Assembly: GCF_900107205.1 (NCBI RefSeq)
Contig: NZ_FNPC01000004.1
Span: 62,001-126,000 of the forward strand
Source: Halopenitus persicus
Lineage (GTDB): Archaea > Halobacteriota > Halobacteria > Halobacteriales > Haloferacaceae
Length of the DNA: 64,000 nucleotides
Direction of reading: 5' to 3'
Shown: piece after piece, positions 9,092 to 19,019 of the stretch
How the letters are laid out: each line of letters opens with the position of its first letter
How positions within the stretch are numbered: position 1 is the first letter of the stretch
The notes under the pieces: generated by a model
Told to the model about the DNA's origin: nothing
What the model saw: the letters and a program-made list of their open reading frames with translations, nothing else
Database searches by the model: none
Made by a program: the position numbers and the translations under genes

Positions 9092-9478
9092 GTGAGCGTC
9101 GTCGTCGCGATCAAACCGTCGGCACGCAAGCGGAACGCGAAGGTCGGCACGCTCGTCCTCGAGGACGGCGTCCGCCACGCCTTCCGGAGCCGCGAGGCCG
9201 CCGAACGGTGGGCCGCCGACCTCTCGACCGGCGACGGCCACGTCTGGGTCGCGGCCGCCCACCCCGCCGACGGGAGTCCGGTCGACTGCTATCTCGTCTC
9301 CCGGGCGACGAACGCGAAGCTCGAGGCGGCCTACGACAAGCGCCGGCGCCGGGCCCGCGGCGACCGGGACGCTGGCCAGCGGTCGCTCGGGGATGCGGGC
9401 CAGCGGTCGCTCGAGGGGATGACCGGCGGTCGCTCGGGTGAACGTGAACCGTGGAGAAGCGCCGAGGAAGGGATTTGA
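9092..9478 (+). CDS. Conserved-looking haloarchaeal hypothetical protein
   Basis: A 128-residue protein with no recognised domain. Residues 1-90 look folded (MSVVVAIKPSARKRNAKVGTL, then DGHVWVAAAHPADGSPVDCYLVSR). Residues about 92-115 are three degenerate repeats of GQRSL-type units, encoded by imperfect DNA repeats at about 9365-9440. The last 19 bases run into the convergent tRNA-Ser gene, so the C-terminus is read from tRNA sequence. That suggests the original stop was lost. The GTG start follows a TATA-like element. Confidence 0.6.
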   Translation: MSVVVAIKPSARKRNAKVGTLVLEDGVRHAFRSREAAERWAADLSTGDGHVWVAAAHPADGSPVDCYLVSRATNAKLEAAYDKRRRRARGDRDAGQRSLGDAGQRSLEGMTGGRSGEREPWRSAEEGI

Positions 9479-9544
9479 ACCCTTGAGTCCGAACGGACAG
9501 CAGATTTCGAATCTGCCGCCTTGGCCAGGCTAGGCTACCTCGGC
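9460..9544 (-). tRNA. tRNA-Ser(CGA)
   Basis: The minus strand folds as an 85-nt class II tRNA. The acceptor stem GCCGAGG pairs with CCTCGGC, the anticodon stem-loop is GCAGA-TTCGAAA-TCTGC with anticodon CGA, the variable arm is long (TGTCCGTTCGGACTC), and the T-arm contains GGTTCAAATCC. The discriminator base is G. CCA is not encoded. It reads UCG serine codons, which are frequent in this GC-rich genome. Confidence 0.95.
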
Positions 9545-9754
9545 TCGTCCGCCCGTAATCGCGGTCCGATGAAAGGGGTTTCGATCCCGAACCGAGGTCG
9601 GCCCGCAGTCGTCCGGTTTCGATCCGGATTGCCGGTCGTCACCGTTCCGTTCCGACCGGATCGTCGGTCGTCACCGCTCCATTTCGATCCGGATGGCCGG
9701 TCGTCATTGTCGGTTCCGCTCCCGTCCTCCGGTCGCCGCCGTCCGGTCCCGTGG

Positions 9755-9764
9755 CACTTTTAGG
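9755..9764 (+). promoter_or_regulatory. Putative TATA box for MinD-like operon
   Basis: CACTTTTAGG lies 24-33 bp upstream of the ATG at 9788, the spacing of a leaderless promoter. The bases before it (about 9600-9720) contain loose repeats of a CGGTCGTCACCG motif with no evident function. Confidence 0.45.
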
Positions 9765-9787
9765 AGCCGGCGGCGAGGTGCGAACCG

Positions 9788-10555
9788 ATGGTCGAGGCGT
9801 TCGCGGTCGCCAGCGGCAAGGGTGGGACCGGAAAGACGACGAGCACGCTCGCGCTCGGGATGGCGCTCGCGGAGACGCACGACGTGACGGTCGTCGACGC
9901 GGACACGGGGATGGCGAACCTGCTGTTTCACGCCGGGCTCTCCGACGTCGACGTCACCCTGCACGACCTGCTCGTCACGGGCACGGCGCGGGACGTCTCG
10001 GCGGCCACCTACGAGCGGTTCGGGATGTCGGTCGTTCCCTGCGGCACGTCGCTTGCGGGGTTCGAGCGGGCCGATCCGGACCGCCTTCGTTCGGTCGTCG
10101 CCGATCTGGCGGCCGGGACCGACGTCCTGCTGTTGGACTCGCCGGCCGCGCTCGGCTCGAAGTCCGCCGTCCTGCCGGTCGTGTTGGCCGACCGGGTCGT
10201 CATCGTCGTGGAGCCGACGATCCCCGCGCTGTCGGACGGGCTGAAGGTCCAGGAGTACGCCCGGTCGTACGGCACGGAGACCGCAGGGGTCCTGTTCAAC
10301 AAGGTCCGCGAGGACGTCGACCGGATCGCCGAGCAGGCCGACCGGCACTTCGGCGGGCCGACGCTCGCGCAGGTTCCCGCCGCCGACGTCGTCAGGAGCG
10401 CCAGACAGGCGGGCGAGCCGCTGTTGGCACACGCGCCGGACAGCCCCGCCGCCGCGGCGTTCCGACGCGCCGCCGACGCGATCACGGTCCGGAGCGGGGA
10501 CGGCGACGCCGTCGCGGACCGGTTCCGCAGCGCGGTCGTTCCGGAGACGATATGA
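9788..10555 (+). CDS. MinD/ParA-family ATPase
   Basis: A 255-residue P-loop ATPase with the deviant Walker A motif KGGTGKTT (residues 11-18), switch I DADTGMAN, and Walker B VLLLDSP. This is the MinD/ParA fold. Members position or activate partners at membranes or on the chromosome. In haloarchaea several MinD paralogues exist, and some position archaella and chemosensory arrays rather than the division site. The C-terminus lacks an obvious amphipathic MinD helix. The next gene overlaps it by 4 bp (ATGA), so the two proteins are probably made in step. Confidence 0.9.
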   Translation: MVEAFAVASGKGGTGKTTSTLALGMALAETHDVTVVDADTGMANLLFHAGLSDVDVTLHDLLVTGTARDVSAATYERFGMSVVPCGTSLAGFERADPDRLRSVVADLAAGTDVLLLDSPAALGSKSAVLPVVLADRVVIVVEPTIPALSDGLKVQEYARSYGTETAGVLFNKVREDVDRIAEQADRHFGGPTLAQVPAADVVRSARQAGEPLLAHAPDSPAAAAFRRAADAITVRSGDGDAVADRFRSAVVPETI

Positions 10556-11232
10556 CCGGCGATGCTGGCCGCGATCCGGCGCTCGCGGACGCCCCCCTTC
10601 CGGTACCCCGCGGCGATCTGCGCCGGTCGCGGGTCGTCACCGACCCGGCCGTGGTCCTCCGGTCCGTGCTCGAGGCGCGGCTGGACGGCTACCTTACCCT
10701 CGTCCCCCAGGAGACGCTGCTGCTCGGCGGGGACGCCAGGGCGGTCGTCACGTTCGACGGGGGCGTCCCGACGGTGGCGTACAACACGCGGACCGAGCGT
10801 GGCGGCACCGCCGCCCTCTCCGACGTGGCGCTCACGGGCCCCTACCGGATCGAGGTGTACGAGCTTCCGTCGGACGCGCTCGACCCGATCCACGGGACGG
10901 CGGACCTGGCCGTTCCGCCCGGCGCGCCGGCGCGCGAGTTGGCCGACGATGACGACCTCGCCGCCCGAACCCGCGAGCGCGCGCCGGACGACCGCCCCGC
11001 CGGCGGGGATCCGCGGGAGGAACCCAGCGGGGTCGAGGCATTCCTGGCCGACGACGACCGGATCGCGGAGATCCGCGAGCAGGCGCGCGCGGAGGCCGCC
11101 GACCGGGCCGCCGAATGGGGACTCGGCGACCTCGAGGCCGATCCGGCCGGTTTCGAGGCCGATCCGGACGATCACGGGGCGAAGACGGGAACCGAGGATC
11201 CGATCGACGCGCCGGACTCGCGAAAGCCGTAG
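10552..11232 (+). CDS. MinD-coupled hypothetical protein
   Basis: A 226-residue protein of unknown function. Residues about 20-125 are a probable globular domain (VVLRSVLEARLDGYLTLVPQETLLLGGDARAVVTF). Then come an Ala/Asp/Arg-rich linker, a charged helix (DRIAEIREQARAEAADRAAEWGL, described in two parts: DRIAEIREQARAE and AADRAAEWGL) and an acidic tail. The ATG overlaps the stop of the MinD-like gene as ATGA, which implies translational coupling and a joint role. A partner or adaptor of the ATPase is my inference. Confidence 0.7.
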   Translation: MTGDAGRDPALADAPLPVPRGDLRRSRVVTDPAVVLRSVLEARLDGYLTLVPQETLLLGGDARAVVTFDGGVPTVAYNTRTERGGTAALSDVALTGPYRIEVYELPSDALDPIHGTADLAVPPGAPARELADDDDLAARTRERAPDDRPAGGDPREEPSGVEAFLADDDRIAEIREQARAEAADRAAEWGLGDLEADPAGFEADPDDHGAKTGTEDPIDAPDSRKP

Positions 11233-11263
11233 GCTTAACACGACGGCGGCGGGCAGGGTCCGT

Positions 11264-12016
11264 ATGTCGACGACCACGATACGTGGAACGGTCGCCGGAC
11301 TGGGTCGGCGTGCCAACCCGGCGTTCGCCGGCGGCGTCGTCCTCGTCGCGGTCTGTGCGCTCGGGTACGCGCTGACGGTCGCGTCGCTGCAGCATCACAC
11401 CTACGTCCACGTGATGGCGGGCGTTCTCTGGACCGGGATCGACCTCTTCATCGGCGCGGTCCTCGGCCCGGTGCTCGGCGGCCTCGAGGAGGAGCAAAGC
11501 GCCGCCGTCTTCGAGCGCCTGACGCCGAAGACCGCGTTCCTGTTGCCCTCGCTGGCGGCCGTCACGATCGCCTCCGGGATCGTGCTGGCCCAGCGAGTCG
11601 GGCTGTTTCCCAACGCCGAGCCGTGGATCGCGCTGTTCACCCTCGTCACCCTCGTGCCGGTGCTGCTGCTGCTCGGCTGGCGGTTCGCCGCCTTCGACGA
11701 CCGCCGTTGGCGGGTCGCCTTCGCGGTCGTGGCCGTCGGGTCGGGTGCCTGGGTGGCGACGACCGTCGGATCGCTGCAACCGACCACGCCGGCCGTGCTC
11801 GTTTCGTTGGCGATCGTTGCGGTCCTCTCGATCCAGGGGTTCGGCTTCCTGTTGCCCGGTGAGATCCGGATGTATCGGGAGATGATTGCCGACGATCCCG
11901 ACCCCGGCGTGATCGCCGCGATCGGCCAGCAGAACGCGAAACTCGGCGGCGTGCAGGGGATCCTCCAGCTCGTGTTGATCCTGGTGATGGTCTACCTGCG
12001 ATATCGCGGGTTCTGA
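11264..12016 (+). CDS. Multi-span membrane protein with His-containing helix
   Basis: A 250-residue protein with about six hydrophobic segments. The segment HHTYVHVMAGVLWTGIDLFIG has spaced histidines next to a WTG motif, as in DUF2269/CopD-like membrane proteins, some of which bind haem or copper. No catalytic motif is visible. It starts 31 bp after the MinD-partner gene and could be in the same transcript, although AGGCTTAACACG at 11231-11242 could be its own TATA element. Function unknown. Confidence 0.65.
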   Translation: MSTTTIRGTVAGLGRRANPAFAGGVVLVAVCALGYALTVASLQHHTYVHVMAGVLWTGIDLFIGAVLGPVLGGLEEEQSAAVFERLTPKTAFLLPSLAAVTIASGIVLAQRVGLFPNAEPWIALFTLVTLVPVLLLLGWRFAAFDDRRWRVAFAVVAVGSGAWVATTVGSLQPTTPAVLVSLAIVAVLSIQGFGFLLPGEIRMYREMIADDPDPGVIAAIGQQNAKLGGVQGILQLVLILVMVYLRYRGF

Positions 12017-12054
12017 GTCCGCCGTCCCGGCGATTCCGGTCGGGATGGTCTCCG

Positions 12055-12714
12055 TCAGTCCCGATCCGCCGCGGCGGTCGCCGAACGCACGGCCGCGAGC
12101 GCCCGATCCGCGTCCGCCTCGATCGCGTCCGCGCGCTCGGCGAACGTCGCCGCGGGCTCGTCCTCCAGGCTGGCGAGGTTGGCCCGGACGGTCGCAGTCG
12201 ACGCCCGGACCGCGGCGTGTGCGAGGAACGCGCCGGTCATGCCATCGGGAACGGCGTTCCGGTTTCCGTGCTCGATCACCGCGATCGCATCCGTCAGCAC
12301 GTCGCGGGCCGTCGCCGCCGTCTCGATCGGAACCTCGGTGGCTCGTTCCGCGGCCTCGTGCCGGCGGTCCGGCCCGACGTCGGCCGCAAAGGCCTCCCCC
12401 ACCGCGTTGACGGCGGCGACGTCGGCGTCGGCGAGTTCGAGCAGCCGCTCGCGGCGGTCCCCGAAGGCGCTTCGAAGCGCGATGAAGTCCGGATCCGTCC
12501 CTTCGGCGCCCTTCGGCCCCTGGGCCGCGTTCGTCTCGGCGGCGTTCGTGGCAGCGCGGTCGTCTTCGTGTCCAACCGTGTGGATGCAAACCATCTCACA
12601 CAGCGCGGCCCCCATCGCGGCGCCGACCGCCGCGACCGCGCCGCCGCTCGGCGTCACGCGGGCCGAGGCGACGTTCGCGAGGAAGTCGCCGATGGGTCGG
12701 TCGGCGATCGTCAT
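12055..12714 (-). CDS. Cyclodeaminase/cyclohydrolase family protein
   Basis: A 219-residue all-helical protein of the FTCD C-terminal family. DFLANVASARVTPSGGAVAAVGAAMGAAL is the conserved N-terminal folate-site pattern (segments DFLANVASA and TPSGGAVAAVGAA). Relatives act in one-carbon metabolism as formimidoyltetrahydrofolate cyclodeaminase or methenyl-THF cyclohydrolase. I chose ATG 12714 (MTIADRPIGDFL), where similarity begins. A longer start at 12813 adds 33 low-complexity residues. That longer start overlaps the stop of the frameshifted gene upstream, which keeps the alternative open. Confidence 0.82.
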   Translation of the reverse strand: MTIADRPIGDFLANVASARVTPSGGAVAAVGAAMGAALCEMVCIHTVGHEDDRAATNAAETNAAQGPKGAEGTDPDFIALRSAFGDRRERLLELADADVAAVNAVGEAFAADVGPDRRHEAAERATEVPIETAATARDVLTDAIAVIEHGNRNAVPDGMTGAFLAHAAVRASTATVRANLASLEDEPAATFAERADAIEADADRALAAVRSATAAADRD

Positions 12715-12809
12715 CGTGGTCTCGGTCCCCCAACCCGCCGGATGCTCGGCGTCGTCGACTCGGGCATACGGTCCCCTTCGTCGCGTCTCGAGTAAGCCTT
12801 TTCCCGACC

Positions 12810-13153
12810 TCATTCGGCCCGGTCGCGCAGCTCCGCGGCCGCCCGGTCGAAGCGGTCGGCGAGAAACGGCGTGCCGGACGCCGCCCTCTCCTCGAGGAAC
12901 GCGACGGCGCCCTTCACGTCCCCGTCGGCCGGCGCGACGCAGTCGACGTAGCCGTCGAGCGCAGCCGTGAACGCCTTCGTGAAGTGGTCGTCCGATCCGT
13001 CGACCAGAGTTCCATATGGTCGTCGAGCGATTCCACGAGCGCGCGGTAGACGACCGTCGCCGACTCGTATCGCCCCTGCTCCCGGTAGGTCCGCCCGCGG
13101 TCGAAGACCGCGTCGGTGCACAGGTCCCGAACCGCCTCCTCGGTCAGTCCCAT
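12810..13153 (-). pseudogene. Frameshifted small haloarchaeal gene
   Basis: Two halves of one coding sequence lie in different frames. The first half starts at ATG 13153 (MGLTEEAVRDLCTDAVF ... VESLDDHMEL). The second continues in another frame from about 13010 (VDGSDDHFTKAFTAALDGYVDCV ... to the TGA at 12810). Adding one base near 13008-13012 would join them into a roughly 114-residue protein with haloarchaeal composition throughout. Either a real single-base deletion or a sequencing error explains this. A TATA-like CAGTAAACG lies about 28 bp upstream of the start. The family is not one I can name. Confidence 0.6.
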
Positions 13154-13516
13154 CTCGTTCGGGCCGTATCGTCGGGCGTTTACTGAGCAGGGACGGATTT
13201 CGGCTTCGAGTCGGTCGATCGTAGTGGTCGGTCGGTTTTGATCGTCTTCCGTGCCATCGTGAACGCGCCGGAACTCGCGGGAGACGTGTGATCCACAGTT
13301 GAGACACCGACGGCGGTCCGCCGGTTCGGTATCGAGCCGGATCACCGCCGATCACCGACTTGGATTCAGCGATCGCAAGACGTGACGGGGGCGCAATATG
13401 GGACGTACTTGGATCAGTTTGAGAGACGAGATTTTTAAACGTTAATCGTCGTATTCCAGCAGGTAGACGGCTTCTACGGATGAATCGCATTGGTCGCGGT
13501 TCGGTGGGTCCCGCGA
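13154..13516. other. Gene-poor gap with a possible zinc-finger remnant
   Basis: On the minus strand, a GTG at 13345 opens a reading frame with RRCLNCGSHVSREFRRVHDG, the first half of a small haloarchaeal zinc-finger protein, but the second CxxC knuckle is missing. The frame has no stop before the next gene's start. It may be a decayed gene. The AT-rich run at about 13428-13450 (GATTTTTAAACG) could be a promoter on either strand. Nothing else is evident. Confidence 0.35.
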
Positions 13517-13589
13517 CGGGCGCGACGGGATTTGAACCCGCGGCATCTTGGTCCGGAACCAAGTGCTCTGTCCGCTGAGCTACGCGCCC
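13517..13589 (-). tRNA. tRNA-Arg(CCG)
   Basis: A 73-nt class I tRNA on the minus strand. The acceptor stem GGGCGCG pairs with CGCGCCC, the D-arm contains AGCTCAGCGGACAGAGC, the anticodon arm is CTTGG-TTCCGGA-CCAAG with anticodon CCG, and the T-arm is GCGGGTTCAAATCCCGT. CCA is not encoded. It reads CGG arginine codons. A TATA-like CGTTTAACCG lies about 25-34 bp upstream. Confidence 0.95.
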
Positions 13590-13679
13590 TTATGACCTCG
13601 TATCCAGTTCGATCGGTTAAACGGTTCGAAAAGTGACCCCGAGTCGGTCGGCGACGTCCGAAGCGCCGCGTCCGTGTGG

Positions 13680-14261
13680 CTACGGCGCCTCGCCGGTTTC
13701 AATGCTGAAGGAGTCGCGCGGGTAGGCGACGCAGGTGAGCGTGTAGCCGTCCTCGATCTCGGCCTCGCCGAGCATCTCCTGGTTGTCGTGAACGACGAAG
13801 TCCTCGGAGGGGCCGTCGGTGATGTGGGCCGCACAGGAGACGCACTGGCCCTGCCGGCAGGCGTAGGGCATGTCCCAGCCCTGGTCCTCGCCCTGATCCA
13901 GGATCGGCTCGTTGTTGGCCAGCTCGACCGTCTCGCCCTCCTTGACGAACTCGACCTCGTAGTACTCGACCTCGTCCTCGGGGATGTCGCCGGGGCCGGC
14001 GGCCTCCTCGGCGTCGCCCTCCGCGAGCTCGCCGGTCTCGCCGTCACCGCCGCCGCCGACCGCGACCGCGCCGCCCCCGCCGCCGATCGAGCGGTTCATC
14101 GGCTCGGGGAAGTCGGTCTCGGGCACGGTGGCCGCGCGGCGGTCGAGCACCTCCTCGGAGATGTCCTCGGCCGGGCTCCAGCCGGTCCCTTCGAGGGAGG
14201 AGAAGAACACGACGACGAGTACGATCGCCGCCGCGACTCCGATTGCCAGTGGATCAACCAT
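13680..14261 (-). CDS. Membrane-anchored 2Fe-2S ferredoxin
   Basis: A 193-residue protein. A single N-terminal membrane helix (residues 5-21) is followed by a Gly/Glu-rich linker, then a plant/halobacterial-type ferredoxin domain from about residue 98. The cluster ligands are Cys135, 140, 143 and 177 (ACRQGQCVSC ... LTCVAYP). It should be an electron carrier tethered to the membrane. The usual soluble haloarchaeal ferredoxin has a different N-terminal domain, so this is a separate paralogue. The redox partner is not apparent from the neighbours. Confidence 0.88.
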   Translation of the reverse strand: MVDPLAIGVAAAIVLVVVFFSSLEGTGWSPAEDISEEVLDRRAATVPETDFPEPMNRSIGGGGGAVAVGGGGDGETGELAEGDAEEAAGPGDIPEDEVEYYEVEFVKEGETVELANNEPILDQGEDQGWDMPYACRQGQCVSCAAHITDGPSEDFVVHDNQEMLGEAEIEDGYTLTCVAYPRDSFSIETGEAP

Positions 14262-14602
14262 ACGCGCGAGTACGGAGAGGTCCCATAAGGGGGTTTTGAT
14301 CGGTCCGAGTACGTGGGAGTCGGGCGATCCGGTCCGGTCTGGCCTGCTTCGGTCCGGTCTGCTTCGGTCCGGTCTGCTTCGGTCTGGCCTACTTCGGTCT
14401 GGCCTACTTCGGTCTGGCCTACTTCGGTCTGGCCTACTTCGGTCCCGCGGCGATGATGACGGCGCCGTCCCTGGTTGGGGGGATCCGATAAAACGTGAGA
14501 ACGGGGTTTCGCGATCGACGCGGCGCGGGGCCGGACGCGATCGGGGTGACGGCGAAACGGCGAGTGACGGTGGGTGTGGTGGTGGCTGTCCTGAACCGGC
14601 GC
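14262..14602. other. Intergenic region carrying a tandem repeat
   Basis: A 341-bp gap between the ferredoxin start and the thermosome stop. It holds the 15-bp tandem repeat listed separately. I see no credible gene in it. Confidence 0.6.
14331..14443. repeat. 15-bp tandem repeat array
   Basis: Seven consecutive units of about 15 bp. Two are GGTCCGGTCTGCTTC (14351-14380) and four are GGTCTGGCCTACTTC (14381-14440), after one longer 20-bp unit at 14331-14350. Identical neighbouring copies imply recent slippage. It lies between the 3' end of the thermosome gene and the ferredoxin promoter. Confidence 0.9.
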
Positions 14603-16288
<1,686 letters not shown>

Positions 16289-16313
16289 AGTACAGCGTGT
16301 GATTGTCTGTAGT

Positions 16314-16323
16314 TCTATAAAAG
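16314..16323 (-). promoter_or_regulatory. TATA box of the thermosome gene
   Basis: On the minus strand CCTTTTATAGA lies 26-35 bp before the ATG at 16288, with a purine/pyrimidine BRE-like TAATCC directly upstream. This is the expected layout of a strong haloarchaeal promoter. Confidence 0.6.
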
Positions 16324-16398
16324 GATTACGCTACCGGTCGACGGAAGCGCCCAACGGGGTGGGGGAGAATCCGTGTGGTATCCGATCGCATAGCACGG

Positions 16399-16441
16399 TT
16401 TATAAGCCGTTTCGGGCCGCGATCGCGGTCGTATTTATAAG
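16399..16441. promoter_or_regulatory. Paired TTTATAAG boxes flanking a palindrome
   Basis: Two identical TTTATAAG octamers (16399-16406, 16434-16441) flank a perfect 12-bp palindrome CCGCGATCGCGG (16417-16428). Both octamers read as TATA-like on either strand. They sit between the KH gene and the thermosome gene. They may be an upstream thermosome control element or promoters of an unannotated RNA. This is inference. Confidence 0.4.
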
Positions 16442-16546
16442 TGCTCCCGAGCTGCGAGGCGGTTCCAACCGGTCCCGAGGCGGTTCCGATCCCGTTTCAA
16501 CCCGCGTGGCGGGGCAGGCTCGCCGCCGTGGCCCCGTCCGCCGCGG

Positions 16547-17089
16547 TCACCGCGGCGCCGAGAAGCTGACGTCGTCGTCGAGCTCGTTGGATTTCCGCTC
16601 GAGGAAGGAGTAGACCGCGCCGTGGGGGGCGCCGTCGAGCAACATTCCGACCGCCCGCCGCACCGCCGAGACCTCCTCGGCGCCGCCGATGATGCCGACG
16701 GTGGAGCCGTAGACGACGACCTCGGCGCCGGTCAGCTCCTCCATCAGCTCGCGCGTCCGGCCGTTCTCGCCGATGATCCGGCCCTTCTTCCGCTCCATAT
16801 CGTTGTCGTTTCGCGTGTGGTCGGCCAGGTCGATCAGCTCGAACCGTCGCAGGTCGTGGTCCAGCAGCGAGAGCGCGACCTCCGGGGTGAACCCGCGGCC
16901 GATCGCCTTGACGATGTCCGGGGCCACCATCGCCGCCACCGGATCGCCGGTCGAGTCGATCTCGACCGAGCCCGTCTCGGAGTCGACGTCGAGACGCACG
17001 TCGGCGCGGTCCTCCACCTCGCGCAGCGTCTCGCCGCCTTCGCCGATGAGGACGCCGATCCGGTCTTGCGGAACCGTTACGTGTCTCAT
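16547..17089 (-). CDS. Two-KH-domain RNA-binding protein (Dim2/Pno1-like)
   Basis: A 180-residue protein with two KH domains: IGVLIGEGGETLREVE (GEGG loop) and GRIIGENGRTRELMEEL (GENG loop). This is the archaeal Dim2/Pno1 homologue, which in related systems binds the 3' end of 16S rRNA during small-subunit maturation. The length matches the family. It is usually near rio1 and eif1A, but those are not adjacent here. The ATG at 17089 follows a TATA element at the leaderless distance. Confidence 0.9.
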   Translation of the reverse strand: MRHVTVPQDRIGVLIGEGGETLREVEDRADVRLDVDSETGSVEIDSTGDPVAAMVAPDIVKAIGRGFTPEVALSLLDHDLRRFELIDLADHTRNDNDMERKKGRIIGENGRTRELMEELTGAEVVVYGSTVGIIGGAEEVSAVRRAVGMLLDGAPHGAVYSFLERKSNELDDDVSFSAPR

Positions 17090-17110
17090 ACGCTCGATTG
17101 TTCGTGGATG

Positions 17111-17120
17111 CTTTTAAGAG
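17111..17120 (-). promoter_or_regulatory. TATA box of the KH-protein gene
   Basis: The minus-strand sequence CTCTTAAAAG is centred about 27 bp before ATG 17089, the spacing of a leaderless promoter. Confidence 0.55.
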
Positions 17121-17263
17121 TGTTCTCGTCGGCATCCCCGTGGGGACCGGTGGCGCGGTCCGGATTGGGTCGGTTCACCTGCCTCGGTTCGTATCGGTCC
17201 GTGCGACGTTTTTCCGACGGGAATCGCACGCTCCGACGGGCACGTCACGCTCCGGCGGGACCG

Positions 17264-19000
17264 TCACACCGCCAGGAGGTTTCCGACCAGCGATCGCGTG
17301 ACGATCGCCGTCAGACAGCCCAGCCAGGTCAACACCACGAAGTGGATGTAGCCGTTCGCGGGGTTCCCGCCGTCGATCGTCCGGATCATCATCGCCGAGA
17401 GCACGGCGTTGAACAACACGATGACCAACAGGAGGAACTCGATGAGGGGGATGTCGTAGACGCCGGCGTAGATGATCTGGCCGATCTCCATCGAGTCGAG
17501 GGAGAGGTCGGCCGACAGATCCGAGAGGATCGCGACGATCTCGAGGCCGATGAAGAACGCGAACGTCGACGCCGCCGTGATCCCGTATATCAGCCCGATC
17601 AGCGTCACCGTGGACTGGCGCCGCTGTTCGCGCAGCTGGATCACGACGTTCATGTTCGCCGAGATCAGCTCGCCCAGCTGTTTCGGGTCGCCGCCCATCC
17701 GCCGGCCGACCAGGTACATCTCCGAGAACTTCTGGATGAGGTACGACCGCGTGTCGATCGCGAACCGGCGCCAGGCGCCCTCCGGCTCGATCCGCATCTG
17801 CAGCCGCCGGTAGAGGCGCTCGATCGCCGGCGAGAGCGCGCCGAAGTCCTTCTCCCGGAGCGATTCGAGCACCTTCGAGGTGGTCGACTGCTTCGCGCTC
17901 TCCGTCGCTCCGAGCGCCCGAATGAACGATGGAAACTCCTCGTCGCGAGCGACGATCGCCGACTCCTCGTGCCGGAGGATCACTCCGGTGAAGAACAGCG
18001 GCGTCAGCGGGACGCAGACGTACAGCGGGAGCGGCGTGCTCTCGAGGAACCACAACAGCCCCGGCAGCCCGGGGCCGATGCCGGTCATTCCGAGGCCAGT
18101 GATCGCGATGAGGACCAGCGATCCGACGGCACCCACGCCGAGGGCGGCATAGAGCCGACGGTCGCCGGGGGCGCCGCCCTCCGGATGGTACCAGACCGGG
18201 TCGTACGGCGCCATCGTCCGGATCACGACGTAGAAGCCGGATTGCACGAGCACGAACAACGCGATCACGGCGATCACGGTCAGCGTGGGGTCGGTGCCGG
18301 TCAGGATCGGCAACACGACCGCGAACACGAGCGCGAAGGTCATCGAGAGGATCATCGACATGTACAGGTCCTTCATGACCTCCAGGTTCGCGAGCGCGGA
18401 CTCGTAGAGCGTCTCGTAGTTCGAGAGCATCACGTCCTGTTCGGACAGCAGGAACTCCTCCAGCGGCTGGCCGGCCCCGATCGTGTAGCCGAGCCGCTCG
18501 AAGAAGTCGGCCATCGTCTTCGAGGGAACCTCCTTGGCTCGCCGGCGACACGCGTCGTCGAGGCTCTGGTTCCACGTGTCGACCAGGTGGACGACGCGGC
18601 CGATCTCCTCGGCGGCGACGCCGTACTCCTCCTCGCGGGAGAGGGTCCGAAACACCTCCATCCGGTCGATGTTCGTCGTCGACAGGACCGTCATATGCGT
18701 CATCACGAGGTGCAGCTGGTTCTCGATGTGCGCCTTCCGGCTGTTGATGTAGAGCTTCGGATACAGCGCCGCGGCGGCGAACACCACCAGCCCGATCCCG
18801 ACCATCGGCAGCCGCGCCGTGAGCGGCAGCGACACCGTCGTCGCAGTGATGACCGTCAGCGTCACGAACAGCGTCGCCGGGAGGAGAACGTAGCCGACGT
18901 ACTCCCGCTTGCCGATGTCGAGCTTGTCGTACGACTCCAGCAGGTCCGAGACGAACTCGATGGCGTTCGAGATCCCGCTTCCGGCCTTGTCGACGGACAT
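17264..19000 (-). CDS. arlJ: Archaellum assembly platform protein ArlJ (FlaJ)
   Basis: A 578-residue polytopic membrane protein of the T2SSF/GspF class, the last gene of the archaellum operon. It has hydrophobic clusters at about 38-85 and 210-255, more around 280-345, and C-terminal spans from about 470, with a basic cytoplasmic loop between (ESAKQSTTSKVLESLREKDFG region). In the archaellum, ArlJ is the membrane anchor on which the ArlI ATPase assembles and turns the filament. It starts 19 bp after arlI. Its length fits haloarchaeal FlaJ. Confidence 0.95.
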   Translation of the reverse strand: MSVDKAGSGISNAIEFVSDLLESYDKLDIGKREYVGYVLLPATLFVTLTVITATTVSLPLTARLPMVGIGLVVFAAAALYPKLYINSRKAHIENQLHLVMTHMTVLSTTNIDRMEVFRTLSREEEYGVAAEEIGRVVHLVDTWNQSLDDACRRRAKEVPSKTMADFFERLGYTIGAGQPLEEFLLSEQDVMLSNYETLYESALANLEVMKDLYMSMILSMTFALVFAVVLPILTGTDPTLTVIAVIALFVLVQSGFYVVIRTMAPYDPVWYHPEGGAPGDRRLYAALGVGAVGSLVLIAITGLGMTGIGPGLPGLLWFLESTPLPLYVCVPLTPLFFTGVILRHEESAIVARDEEFPSFIRALGATESAKQSTTSKVLESLREKDFGALSPAIERLYRRLQMRIEPEGAWRRFAIDTRSYLIQKFSEMYLVGRRMGGDPKQLGELISANMNVVIQLREQRRQSTVTLIGLIYGITAASTFAFFIGLEIVAILSDLSADLSLDSMEIGQIIYAGVYDIPLIEFLLLVIVLFNAVLSAMMIRTIDGGNPANGYIHFVVLTWLGCLTAIVTRSLVGNLLAV

Positions 19001-19019
19001 CGGTGCGTGCTCGATCCTC

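Noticed and set aside
14331-14443. CRISPR array
   Set aside because: Units are directly adjacent with no unique spacers, so it is a simple tandem repeat. No other spaced repeat array occurs in the window.
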